Positions 1 to 5,377 of a DNA stretch of 5,377 nt are shown piece by piece. Source of the DNA: Bifidobacterium breve (GTDB lineage Bacteria; Actinomycetota; Actinomycetes; Mycobacteriales; Mycobacteriaceae); the NCBI GenBank assembly GCA_943331415.1, contig CALQLM010000121.1, positions 1-5,377 of the forward strand, read 5' to 3'. The notes below the pieces were generated by a model. It saw only the letters and a list, made by a program, of their open reading frames with translations. It did not search any database and was not told the origin of the DNA. Position 1 is the stretch's first letter. Each line of letters starts with the position of its first letter. The translations under genes were made by a program, and so were the position numbers.

Positions 1-1
1 C

Positions 2-1726
2 GCCCGTTCCGTCAACGATGCCGGGCTGCGATGGATTGGTCCGCCGGCCGCAGCCGTCGAGGCCATGGGTTCGAAGATCCAGGCCAAGAAAATGATGGCC
101 GCAGCGGGGGTCCCGGTGCTGGCGGAGCTCGACCCCACAAACATCGCGCAGGACCTGCTGCCCGTACTGGTCAAGGCATCGGCTGGCGGCGGCGGTCGCG
201 GTATGCGGGTCGTGAGCACCGTGGCCGAACTCGCCGAACAGGTGAGCGCCGCACGGCGCGAAGCGCAGTCCGCCTTCGGCGATCCGACCGTGTTCTGTGA
301 GCGCTATCTTCCGCGGGGTCGCCACATCGAGGTGCAGGTGATGGCTGACCAGCACGGCACCGTGTGGGCCGTGGGCGAGCGGGAATGCTCGATCCAGCGC
401 CGCCATCAGAAAATCATCGAAGAGGCGCCATCACCTCTGGTTCAACGCATTCCCGCCATGCGGGGACGATTGTTCGAGGCGGCCCGACTGGCTGCAGCCG
501 CCATCGGATACACCGGGGCAGGCACCGTGGAGTTCCTCGCCGACGACGACGGCGAGTTCTTCTTCTTGGAGATGAACACCCGCCTGCAGGTGGAACATCC
601 GGTCACTGAGCTCACCACCAACGTCGATCTGGTCGAACTTCAACTGGCCGTCGCCGATGGAGAGGCGTTACCGGCCGAAGCACCGGTCACGGCCGGGCAC
701 TCCATCGAGGCCCGTCTGTACGCCGAAGACCCCGCGCGGGGCTGGCAGCCGCAGGCCGGTCAGATTCACCACTTCGACGTTCCCGGCACCGCAACGCAGT
801 TCGGCCCGCTATCCCAGACCGGCATCCGGCTGGACTCCGGCATCGTGGACGGCTCAGTGATATCCACCCACTACGACCCGATGCTGGCCAAGGTGATCTC
901 CTACGCACCAACCCGCACCCGCGCAGCCGCAGTCCTTGCCGATGCACTGGCCCGCACCCGTCTTCACGGGGTCGGCACCAATCGGGATCTGCTCGTCAAC
1001 GTTTTACGCCACCCGGCGTTCCTGGCAGGCGACACCGACACCGCGTTCTTCGATACCCACGGCCTCGCGGAGCTATCCACTCCACTGGCTGATGACCGTG
1101 CCATGCGACTTTCGGCGATCGCGGCCGCCGTGGCCGATGCCGCCACCAACCGCGCGGCCGCACGGGTACTGAGCGGACTCCCAAGCGGATGGCGGAACCT
1201 CACTTCGTGCCATCAGCACAAGGCTTTCCGTGACGCCGACGGCGGCGAGCACCGGGTCGCCTACCAATTCGACCGCGCGGGGCTGAACCTGCCCGATGAT
1301 CGTGGCGTCGAACTGCTGTCCGCGACCCCGGACCAGGTGGTGCTGGTCGACGCCGGTGTCTCCACCACATACCTGGTGAATCGCTACGGGGATCAGGTGT
1401 ACGTCGACTCCGCGCGCGGTGCCGTCGCGTTCACCGCTGTGCCCCGCTTCCCGGAACCTGACTCGGCGGTGGCACTGGGATCCCTACTGGCCCCTATGCC
1501 CGGTTCGGTGATCAGACTGGGCGCAGAACTGGGCGACACCGTGACCGCCGGGCAGCCACTGGTATGGCTGGAGGCGATGAAGATGGAACACACCATTGCC
1601 GCCCCGGCTGACGGTGTGTTGACCCAACTCCCCGTCGCCGTCGGTCAGCAGGTGGAAGTCGGTGCAGTTCTGGCCCGAGTCGAGATGCCCGACTCAGCAA
1701 TTGTGGAGGAGAACAACGATGAGTGA
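2..1726 (+). CDS. accA2: Acyl-CoA carboxylase alpha subunit (biotin carboxylase + biotin carrier), 5'-partial
   Basis: The protein carboxylates its own biotin with ATP and bicarbonate, and a partner beta subunit (AccD) then transfers the carboxyl group to an acyl-CoA; the complex is cytosolic. The frame is open from base 2 with 21 codons before the first ATG (65), and these already read as biotin-carboxylase sequence (GLRWIGPPAAAVEAMGSK), so the true start lies upstream. About 90 residues are missing if the full length is near 670. In visible numbering: ATP-grasp glycine loop KASAGGGGRGMR from K58; RRHQKIIEEAP with K137; active-site EMNTRLQVEHPVTE from E190; IEARLYAEDP with R238, equivalent to the catalytic Arg of E. 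coli AccC. A BT-type linker containing GWRN follows, then a C-terminal biotin carrier domain (about 493-567) with EAMKM, biotinylated at K527 (codon 1580-1582). All catalytic motifs are intact. The symbol rests on gene order with fadE12 and echA7; the family call is very secure, the paralogue call less so. An accD gene is expected just upstream. Confidence 0.93.
   Translation, partial: ARSVNDAGLRWIGPPAAAVEAMGSKIQAKKMMAAAGVPVLAELDPTNIAQDLLPVLVKASAGGGGRGMRVVSTVAELAEQVSAARREAQSAFGDPTVFCERYLPRGRHIEVQVMADQHGTVWAVGERECSIQRRHQKIIEEAPSPLVQRIPAMRGRLFEAARLAAAAIGYTGAGTVEFLADDDGEFFFLEMNTRLQVEHPVTELTTNVDLVELQLAVADGEALPAEAPVTAGHSIEARLYAEDPARGWQPQAGQIHHFDVPGTATQFGPLSQTGIRLDSGIVDGSVISTHYDPMLAKVISYAPTRTRAAAVLADALARTRLHGVGTNRDLLVNVLRHPAFLAGDTDTAFFDTHGLAELSTPLADDRAMRLSAIAAAVADAATNRAAARVLSGLPSGWRNLTSCHQHKAFRDADGGEHRVAYQFDRAGLNLPDDRGVELLSATPDQVVLVDAGVSTTYLVNRYGDQVYVDSARGAVAFTAVPRFPEPDSAVALGSLLAPMPGSVIRLGAELGDTVTAGQPLVWLEAMKMEHTIAAPADGVLTQLPVAVGQQVEVGAVLARVEMPDSAIVEENNDE
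1705..1711 (+). promoter_or_regulatory. Strong Shine-Dalgarno for the acyl-CoA dehydrogenase
   Basis: GGAGGAG lies 7 nt before the ATG at 1719, inside the last codons of the carboxylase gene. It decides the start. The same frame is open further upstream, with an ATG at 1662, but that would add 19 residues read from carboxylase coding sequence and has no comparable ribosome-binding site. The ATGAGTGA overlap between the start (1719) and the carboxylase stop (1724-1726) indicates translational coupling. Confidence 0.85.
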
Positions 1727-2885
1727 CACCAGCTTCATCGAGAGCCCGGAACGACAGGCGCTACGTAAGTCCGTTGCTGCTCTCGCCGCGAATTACGGGC
1801 AGGAGTATTTCCTTGAGAAAGCCCGAAACGGTGGCCATACCGACGAATTATGGCGCGAGGCAGGTGAACTCGGTTTCATCGGGGTGAACCTTCCGGAGGA
1901 ATACGGTGGCGGTGGCGCCGGCATGTACGAGCTGGCGATGGTGATGGAGGAGCTATCCGCGGGTGGTTGTCCGCTGCTGATGACGGTGGTCTCCCCCGCC
2001 ATCAATGGCACGATCATCGCGAAGTTCGGCACTGACGATCAGAAGAAGCGTTGGGTTCCCGGCATCGCAGACGGCTCGATCACAATGGCTTTCGCCATCA
2101 CCGAACCCGACGCGGGGTCCAACTCGCATCGCATCACCACCACCGCTCGCCGTGACGGCGGGGACTGGATCCTGTCCGGGCAGAAGGTATGGATCTCTGG
2201 TCTCGATCAATCGCAGGCTGTGCTCGTCGTGGCCCGCACCGAGGAAGCCAAGACCGGCAACCTGCGTCCGGCGCTGTTCATCGTTCCCACCGATGCACCG
2301 GGATTAACCTTCACCAAGATCCCGATGGAACTCGTCGCGCCCGAAAGTCAGTTCCAGGTCTTTATCGACGAGGTCCGGTTGCCCGCTGATGCGTTGGTGG
2401 GCGCGGAGGATGCTGCGATCGCCCAGCTCTTCGCCGGCCTGAACCCCGAGCGGATCATGGGCGCCGCCAGCGCGATCGGAATGGGTCGCTTCGCTCTGGA
2501 GAAGGCCTGCGATTACGTCAAGGTCCGGCAGGTGTGGAAGACCCCCATCGGCGCGCACCAGGGCATCGCACATCCTTTGGCGCAGAACCATATCGAGCTG
2601 GAACTCGCCCGGCTGATGATGCAGAAGGCCGCAACCCTCTACGACGCCGGTGACGATATGGGCGCAGCCGAGGCAGCGAACATGGCCAAGTATGCGGCCG
2701 GAGAAGCCTCGACCAAGGCCGTCGATCAGGCGGTGCAGTCGATGGGCGGTAACGGCCTGTCTCAGGAGTACGGTGTGGCCTCCATGCTGGTGGCCTCCCG
2801 GCTGTCGCGGATCGCGCCGGTCAGCCGCGAGATGGTGCTCAACTTCATCGCCCAGACGTCACTCGGCCTCCCGAGGTCGTACTGA
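1719..2885 (+). CDS. fadE12: Acyl-CoA dehydrogenase, isovaleryl-CoA-dehydrogenase-type active site
   Basis: This 388-residue FAD flavoenzyme is of usual family length. It should oxidise an acyl-CoA to the trans-2-enoyl-CoA and pass electrons to electron-transfer flavoprotein. Visible landmarks are an N-terminal helical domain with LPEEYGGGGAG; the flavin/substrate signature FAITEPDAGSN from F125 and the following WILSGQKVWIS of the middle beta domain; and a C-terminal helical domain with VRQVWKTPIG, QSMGGNGLSQEYG and a closing LGLPRSY. At the place where medium-chain enzymes carry the catalytic Glu (YEGT), this protein reads RIAPVSREM, with P367. A Glu is instead present in LNPERIM (E244, codon 2448-2450), the position used by isovaleryl-CoA and long-chain dehydrogenases. 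I infer E244 is the catalytic base and that a branched or bulky acyl-CoA is preferred. Start chosen at 1719 from the strong Shine-Dalgarno and the 8-bp overlap with the upstream carboxylase gene. The symbol comes from gene order; substrate unknown. Confidence 0.92.
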   Translation: MSDTSFIESPERQALRKSVAALAANYGQEYFLEKARNGGHTDELWREAGELGFIGVNLPEEYGGGGAGMYELAMVMEELSAGGCPLLMTVVSPAINGTIIAKFGTDDQKKRWVPGIADGSITMAFAITEPDAGSNSHRITTTARRDGGDWILSGQKVWISGLDQSQAVLVVARTEEAKTGNLRPALFIVPTDAPGLTFTKIPMELVAPESQFQVFIDEVRLPADALVGAEDAAIAQLFAGLNPERIMGAASAIGMGRFALEKACDYVKVRQVWKTPIGAHQGIAHPLAQNHIELELARLMMQKAATLYDAGDDMGAAEAANMAKYAAGEASTKAVDQAVQSMGGNGLSQEYGVASMLVASRLSRIAPVSREMVLNFIAQTSLGLPRSY

Positions 2886-2886
2886 C

Positions 2887-3660
2887 ATGGCTGATCTGGT
2901 TTCCTATCGCGCCGACGGCGCCGTCGCCCGACTGGCTCTGGACTCGCCACACAACCGCAACGCGCTGTCGTCGGTTTTGGTGGAGCAGTTGCACGCCGGA
3001 CTCCGCCGCGCGGCCGACGATCCAGCGGTGCGGGCAATCGTTCTGGGCCACACCGGCGGCACATTCTGCGCAGGCGCCGACCTTTCCGAAGCGACCAACG
3101 ACGACCCCCGCAAGGCCATGAAAGACCGGACCACTGAGTTGGCCTCGCTGCTCCGCGCGATCGTGGAATGCCCCGTGCCGGTCATCGCCGCGGTTGACGG
3201 CCACGTCCGAGCCGGCGGTATGGGCCTGGTGGGAGCGTGCGATATCGCGATCGCCGGCACGCGCAGCACCTTCGCGCTCACCGAGGTCCGAATCGGGGTG
3301 GCGCCGGCGGTGATCTCACTGACCTTGCTGCCCAAGATGACACCGCGGGCAGCCGCCCGCTACTACCTCACGGGTGAAACCTTCACCGCCCGGCAGGCGG
3401 CCGAGATCGGACTGATCACTGAGGCTACCGATGACATCGACACCGCCGTGGACGCAGTCACCTCCGCCCTTGCCAAGGGTTCGCCACAAGGTTTAGCAGC
3501 CTCCAAGGCCTACACCACCGAAGCCGTCTTGGCCGGGTTCGACCGGGATGCCACCCGCTTTGCCGAGCAGTCGGCCCGACTCTTCGACTCCGACGAGGCA
3601 CGCGAGGGGATGCTGGCATTCCTGGAGAAACGCCCACCGCGGTGGGCACCCCCGTTGTGA
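2887..3660 (+). CDS. echA7: Enoyl-CoA hydratase/isomerase (crotonase), LiuC/AtuE-like
   Basis: This 257-residue crotonase-fold protein is of normal length and has no signal peptide. It probably hydrates an enoyl-CoA or a 3-methylglutaconyl-CoA-like product in the cytosol. The N-terminal core has NRNALS and the first oxyanion-hole segment FCAGADL (60-66). The second, AGGMGLVGACDIAIA (109-123), carries G113 where rat crotonase has Glu144 (GGGCEL). The second catalytic Glu is kept as E133 in FALTEVRIGVAPAVIS, 20 residues later, as in crotonase (144 to 164). From memory, Gly plus TEVRIG.APAVIS is the pattern of bacterial methylglutaconyl-CoA and isohexenylglutaconyl-CoA hydratases (LiuC, AtuE). 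The ATG follows the dehydrogenase stop by one base, so the two are almost certainly co-translated; only a weak GAGG (2873-2876) precedes it. An upstream in-frame extension would run through dehydrogenase coding sequence and is rejected. Family secure; exact reaction inferred. Confidence 0.9.
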   Translation: MADLVSYRADGAVARLALDSPHNRNALSSVLVEQLHAGLRRAADDPAVRAIVLGHTGGTFCAGADLSEATNDDPRKAMKDRTTELASLLRAIVECPVPVIAAVDGHVRAGGMGLVGACDIAIAGTRSTFALTEVRIGVAPAVISLTLLPKMTPRAAARYYLTGETFTARQAAEIGLITEATDDIDTAVDAVTSALAKGSPQGLAASKAYTTEAVLAGFDRDATRFAEQSARLFDSDEAREGMLAFLEKRPPRWAPPL

Positions 3661-3701
3661 CGGTTCGGTGAACGACCTTCCGCGAGGGCATTGACGGGTC
3701 G

Positions 3702-3707
3702 TACGCT
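3702..3707 (+). promoter_or_regulatory. Candidate -10 element for a leaderless transcript
   Basis: TACGCT fits the mycobacterial TANNNT -10 consensus and sits 6 nt before the GTG at 3714, the spacing expected if transcription starts on the start codon itself. No Shine-Dalgarno sequence lies in the usual window before GTG 3714 or ATG 3717, which also favours leaderless translation. No good -35 hexamer is seen; TTGACG (3691-3696) is too close to serve. The 53-bp gap after the hydratase stop shows no strong hairpin, so read-through from the upstream operon remains possible. Confidence 0.42.
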
Positions 3708-3713
3708 CACACG

Positions 3714-4301
3714 GTGATGAGCAATCCGACGCCGCGCGACACCTCGTCGGGCGCCTCCGATGACGATCGGATCCAGGTCGCCCAGTTGCTCTCCGAGGCC
3801 GCGTCACACGGTCGGCTGAGCCTCGATGAGTACGAGGCGCGGCTGACGAAGGCGTACGGCGCGGTCGGTTACGACGAACTCGAGCGCCTCACCTACGACC
3901 TGCCAGAGGCGATGGAATATCGCCGCGGCAAGAGCAAGCCCGCACCGTCGACCATGTTGATGGCCATCCTGAGTGGATTCGAACGCCGCGGCCGCTGGTA
4001 TGTCCCCGGCCGGATGACGACGTTCACCCTTTTCGGCGGCGGCGTCGTGGATCTTCGCTATGCCGACTTCACCTCGTCCGACGTCGAGATCCACGCCTAC
4101 TCGATACTCGGCGGACAAACCATCCTGCTGCCGCCGGAGGTCAACGTCGAGGTGCATGGCGTGGGCGTGATGGGTGGATTCGATCAGAATGTCGAAGGCG
4201 TGGGCACACCGGGCGCGCCGAAGGTCACTATCCGCGGATTCTCACTGTGGGGCGGGGTCGGCATCAAGCGCCGCAAACGCAATTCCTCGGAAACACGCTG
4301 A
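3714..4301 (+). CDS. DUF1707 and LiaF-like C-terminal domain protein
   Basis: The product is 195 residues from GTG 3714, or 194 from ATG 3717. GTG is preferred because the candidate -10 places transcription start there. Residues about 16-64 (DDDRIQVAQLLSEAASHGRLSLDEYEARLTKAY and the following DELERLTYDLP) form a DUF1707 helical module, written here in two parts: it begins DDDRIQVAQL and ends TYDLP. Residues about 85-185 are beta-rich and glycine-punctuated (FTLFGGGVVDLR, ILGGQTILLPP, GVGVMGGFDQ, GFSLWGGVGIKRRKR). This resembles the LiaF/VraT-like domain linked in Firmicutes to sensing cell-wall-active antibiotics. There is no signal peptide and no membrane helix, unlike LiaF, so it is probably cytosolic or peripherally attached through its basic tail. 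Its position after the echA7-like gene corresponds to Rv0966c of M. tuberculosis, from memory. It is unlikely to be part of the acyl-CoA pathway. Molecular function unknown. Confidence 0.85.
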   Translation: MMSNPTPRDTSSGASDDDRIQVAQLLSEAASHGRLSLDEYEARLTKAYGAVGYDELERLTYDLPEAMEYRRGKSKPAPSTMLMAILSGFERRGRWYVPGRMTTFTLFGGGVVDLRYADFTSSDVEIHAYSILGGQTILLPPEVNVEVHGVGVMGGFDQNVEGVGTPGAPKVTIRGFSLWGGVGIKRRKRNSSETR

Positions 4302-4304
4302 CAC

Positions 4305-4354
4305 ACAAACACCGCGGCCCCCTCCCTGATTTGGGTGGGGGCCGCGGTGTTTGT
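4305..4354. terminator. Bidirectional terminator hairpin between convergent genes
   Basis: ACAAACACCGCGGCCCCC (4305-4322) is perfectly complementary to 4337-4354, an 18-bp GC-rich stem. Inside it, after one T-T mismatch, CCC (4324-4326) pairs with GGG (4333-4335), leaving a 6-nt loop. It begins 3 nt after the plus-strand stop (4301) and ends 8 nt before the minus-strand stop (4363-4365), so one structure serves both genes. Neither side has a proper U-tract (TTTGTTGT on plus), which is common for mycobacterial terminators. Reading it as a terminator is inference; the inverted repeat is seen directly. Confidence 0.85.
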
Positions 4355-4362
4355 TGTAGGGA

Positions 4363-5376
4363 CTACCTGCCGTTGGCGCTCTGTGCCGCACCGGCTTTCG
4401 CTACACCGGCCTTCACCGCACCGATGGCGGAAGCGACCTTCGTGGCCACCCGCGCGGCCGCACCGCGCGCCGCCCGCTTGCCTACCTTGGTCGAAGCCTC
4501 TGCCGGACCGGTCGCGGTGGGGGTGGCGCCAGCTGTGCTGTAGGCCACGACGTCCGACGGGCTGTCGACCGTCACCGTGGTCTCGGCGGGGGTCTCGACC
4601 GGCGTGGTCTCCGACACTGGATCGGTCGAGGTGCCCTCGTCGGATCCGGAGGACACCGGGGTCACGTCCTCACCCGTTTCCCCTGCCCTCGGCGCCTCGA
4701 CCTCGGACGCCTCTGCTTCGGAAGCCTCGACCTCGGACGCCTCAGCTTCAGACGCCTCGACTGCCGACGTCGCCGAATCGGCAGCGGTTGCCGTCACAGC
4801 CGCCACCGGGGTGACTCTGGACGTCGGCGCCAACGAGGCCGCCGTCGTCGCCGTGGCAGCGGTCGGGAACGGCTCGATACCGGTCGCAATGTTGCCCCAG
4901 TACTGCAGCACCCCGGACAGGCCCTCGATGTACAGCGCGCCAGATTCAGTGGCGAGCCGACCGAGGTAGGCGAGAATGCTGTTGGAGGCGAACGGACCGA
5001 CGAGCGGGACGTTGACGACTGCGTTAGCGACAGCGTTCAGCGCAGTCGTGTAGGCGATAGTGACCAAGTACGGACCGTAGAACAGCGCCGAGATCAGCGG
5101 ACTCAGTGCCGGGAACGTTGTACCAAGGGTGGCCTGCAGCACGTACTGGGTGGCAGCGCTGAGCCCAGCCTCAACAGACTGAAATGAGAAGACAGTGCCG
5201 TTGCCGAGTTGGATGTAGTACTGCGGCTCGAACAAGTAGTTGACCGCCGACACGGTCCACGGCGGGGTGGTGTACGGGTTGTAGTTCGGCTGGTCGGGGT
5301 CCGGCTGATAGGGCAGATCGGGATTTTGAAGGATGCCGTCGGCGTTGTCGAAGCCTGCGCCGTTGCCGTTGATGAG
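4363..5376 (-). CDS. Unrecognised Ala/Thr/Glu-rich protein with basic tail, 5'-partial
   Basis: I do not recognise this family. On the minus strand the frame is open from the right edge to TAG at 4363-4365, giving 337 visible residues. A GTG at 5253 could start a 296-residue product. However, the 41 codons before it are stop-free and protein-like (GAGFDNADGIL, then a Pro/Tyr/Asn-rich stretch), so the true start is probably outside. Visible residues about 42-170 are moderately hydrophobic (LFEPQYYIQLGNG, LISALFYGPYLVTIAYTTAL, NVPLVGPFASNSILAYLG) and look like a compact domain. Residues about 172-293 are low-complexity Ala/Thr/Ser/Val/Glu, including pentad repeats of the EASEA/EASEV type. The last 44 residues are Ala-rich and basic (VGKRAARGAAARVATKV) and hold every lysine seen. 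No Cys or His is visible. An exported or cell-envelope protein is plausible, but no signal peptide can be seen because the N-terminus is missing. It is convergent with, and not operonic with, the plus-strand genes. Confidence 0.78.
   Translation of the reverse strand, partial: LINGNGAGFDNADGILQNPDLPYQPDPDQPNYNPYTTPPWTVSAVNYLFEPQYYIQLGNGTVFSFQSVEAGLSAATQYVLQATLGTTFPALSPLISALFYGPYLVTIAYTTALNAVANAVVNVPLVGPFASNSILAYLGRLATESGALYIEGLSGVLQYWGNIATGIEPFPTAATATTAASLAPTSRVTPVAAVTATAADSATSAVEASEAEASEVEASEAEASEVEAPRAGETGEDVTPVSSGSDEGTSTDPVSETTPVETPAETTVTVDSPSDVVAYSTAGATPTATGPAEASTKVGKRAARGAAARVATKVASAIGAVKAGVAKAGAAQSANGR
4694..4768. repeat. 30-bp coding tandem repeat (two good copies plus a degenerate part)
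   Basis: Copy 1 (4694-4723) and copy 2 (4724-4753) match at 27 of 30 positions, differing at 4714/4744, 4720/4750 and 4723/4753. A third degenerate copy starts at 4754 with GCCTCGACTGCCGAC. Each unit has a weaker 15-bp sub-period starting GCCTC. On the minus strand it encodes the acidic decapeptide EASEAEASEV, twice in a row. The length is a multiple of three, so copy-number change would keep the frame. Confidence 0.8.
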
Positions 5377-5377
5377 C

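Noticed and set aside
1662..1718. Upstream ATG for the dehydrogenase
   Set aside because: The extra 19 residues come from carboxylase coding sequence, while ATG 1719 has GGAGGAG 7 nt upstream.
2650..2886. N-terminal extension of the hydratase to an ATG at 2650
   Set aside because: The added 79 residues read the dehydrogenase gene out of frame (Arg/Pro/Trp-rich); ATG 2887 gives a normal-length crotonase.
2904..3335. 143-aa minus-strand ORF opposite the hydratase
   Set aside because: Shadow of a clear crotonase gene; no recognisable domain and Arg/Ser/Ala-rich composition.
3691..3696. TTGACG as a -35 element
   Set aside because: It is only 5 nt from the candidate -10 TACGCT, and no TANNNT at 16-19 nt spacing lies before the gene start.
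3673..3701. 5-bp inverted repeat CGACC...GGTCG in the gap after the hydratase, as operator or terminator
   Set aside because: Too short and widely spaced to be more than chance in GC-rich DNA.
4335..4814. 159-aa plus-strand Arg/Pro-rich ORF
   Set aside because: It starts inside the terminator hairpin, and its Arg/Pro-rich composition is typical of out-of-frame reading of GC-rich coding DNA.
4498..4863. PE/PPE or PGRS-type protein as identity of the minus-strand gene
   Set aside because: No Gly-Gly-Ala/Gly-Gly-Asn repeats and no visible PE or PPE motif; the N-terminus is missing, so a family label would be a guess.
4577..4969. 130-aa plus-strand ORF, Ser/Ala/Asp-rich, antisense to the minus-strand protein
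   Set aside because: It mirrors the low-complexity repeat on the other strand, has no ribosome-binding site or family signature, and the minus-strand frame extends much further with a domain-like region and a matching terminator.

Overview
The window looks like a high-GC actinobacterial chromosome, most probably a non-tuberculous Mycobacterium/Mycolicibacterium. The reasons are the strongly G/C-biased third codon positions, the protein families present, and a gene order matching the Mycobacterium tuberculosis accA2-fadE12-echA7 block (Rv0973c-Rv0971c) followed by the Rv0966c-type gene. That assignment comes from recalled family knowledge and gene order, not from a search.

Layout. Positions 1-1726 (+) carry a 5'-truncated biotin-dependent acyl-CoA carboxylase alpha subunit (biotin carboxylase plus biotin carrier domain). 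It overlaps by 8 bp an acyl-CoA dehydrogenase (1719-2885, +), and one base after that stop comes an enoyl-CoA hydratase (2887-3660, +). These three are packed as one translationally coupled operon. After a 53-bp gap lies a DUF1707/LiaF-like protein (3714-4301, +) with a plausible leaderless promoter. A perfect 18-bp inverted repeat (4305-4354) then separates it from a convergent minus-strand gene (4363 to the right edge). That gene encodes an unrecognised, low-complexity, charge-segregated protein whose N-terminus is outside the window.

How the genes work together. Dehydrogenase, biotin-dependent carboxylase and hydratase are the three successive activities of the leucine/isovalerate (Liu) and acyclic-terpene (Atu) pathways. 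There an acyl-CoA is desaturated, the 3-methyl-branched enoyl-CoA is carboxylated on its methyl group, and the glutaconyl-type product is hydrated. Active-site residues support a branched-chain route: the dehydrogenase appears to use the isovaleryl-CoA-dehydrogenase-type catalytic Glu, and the hydratase has the LiuC/AtuE-like pattern with only the second crotonase Glu. The substrate is not determined by the sequence. The carboxylase beta subunit (accD) is expected just left of the window.

Most notable points: the relocated catalytic base in the dehydrogenase; the one-Glu hydratase; the apparent absence of the copper-responsive cso operon that separates the same neighbours in M. tuberculosis; a leaderless promoter candidate; a bidirectional terminator without a U-tract; and the acidic-repeat/basic-tail architecture of the minus-strand protein. 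I see no RNA gene, insertion sequence, CRISPR array or phage element, and no convincing evidence of a wholly new system.
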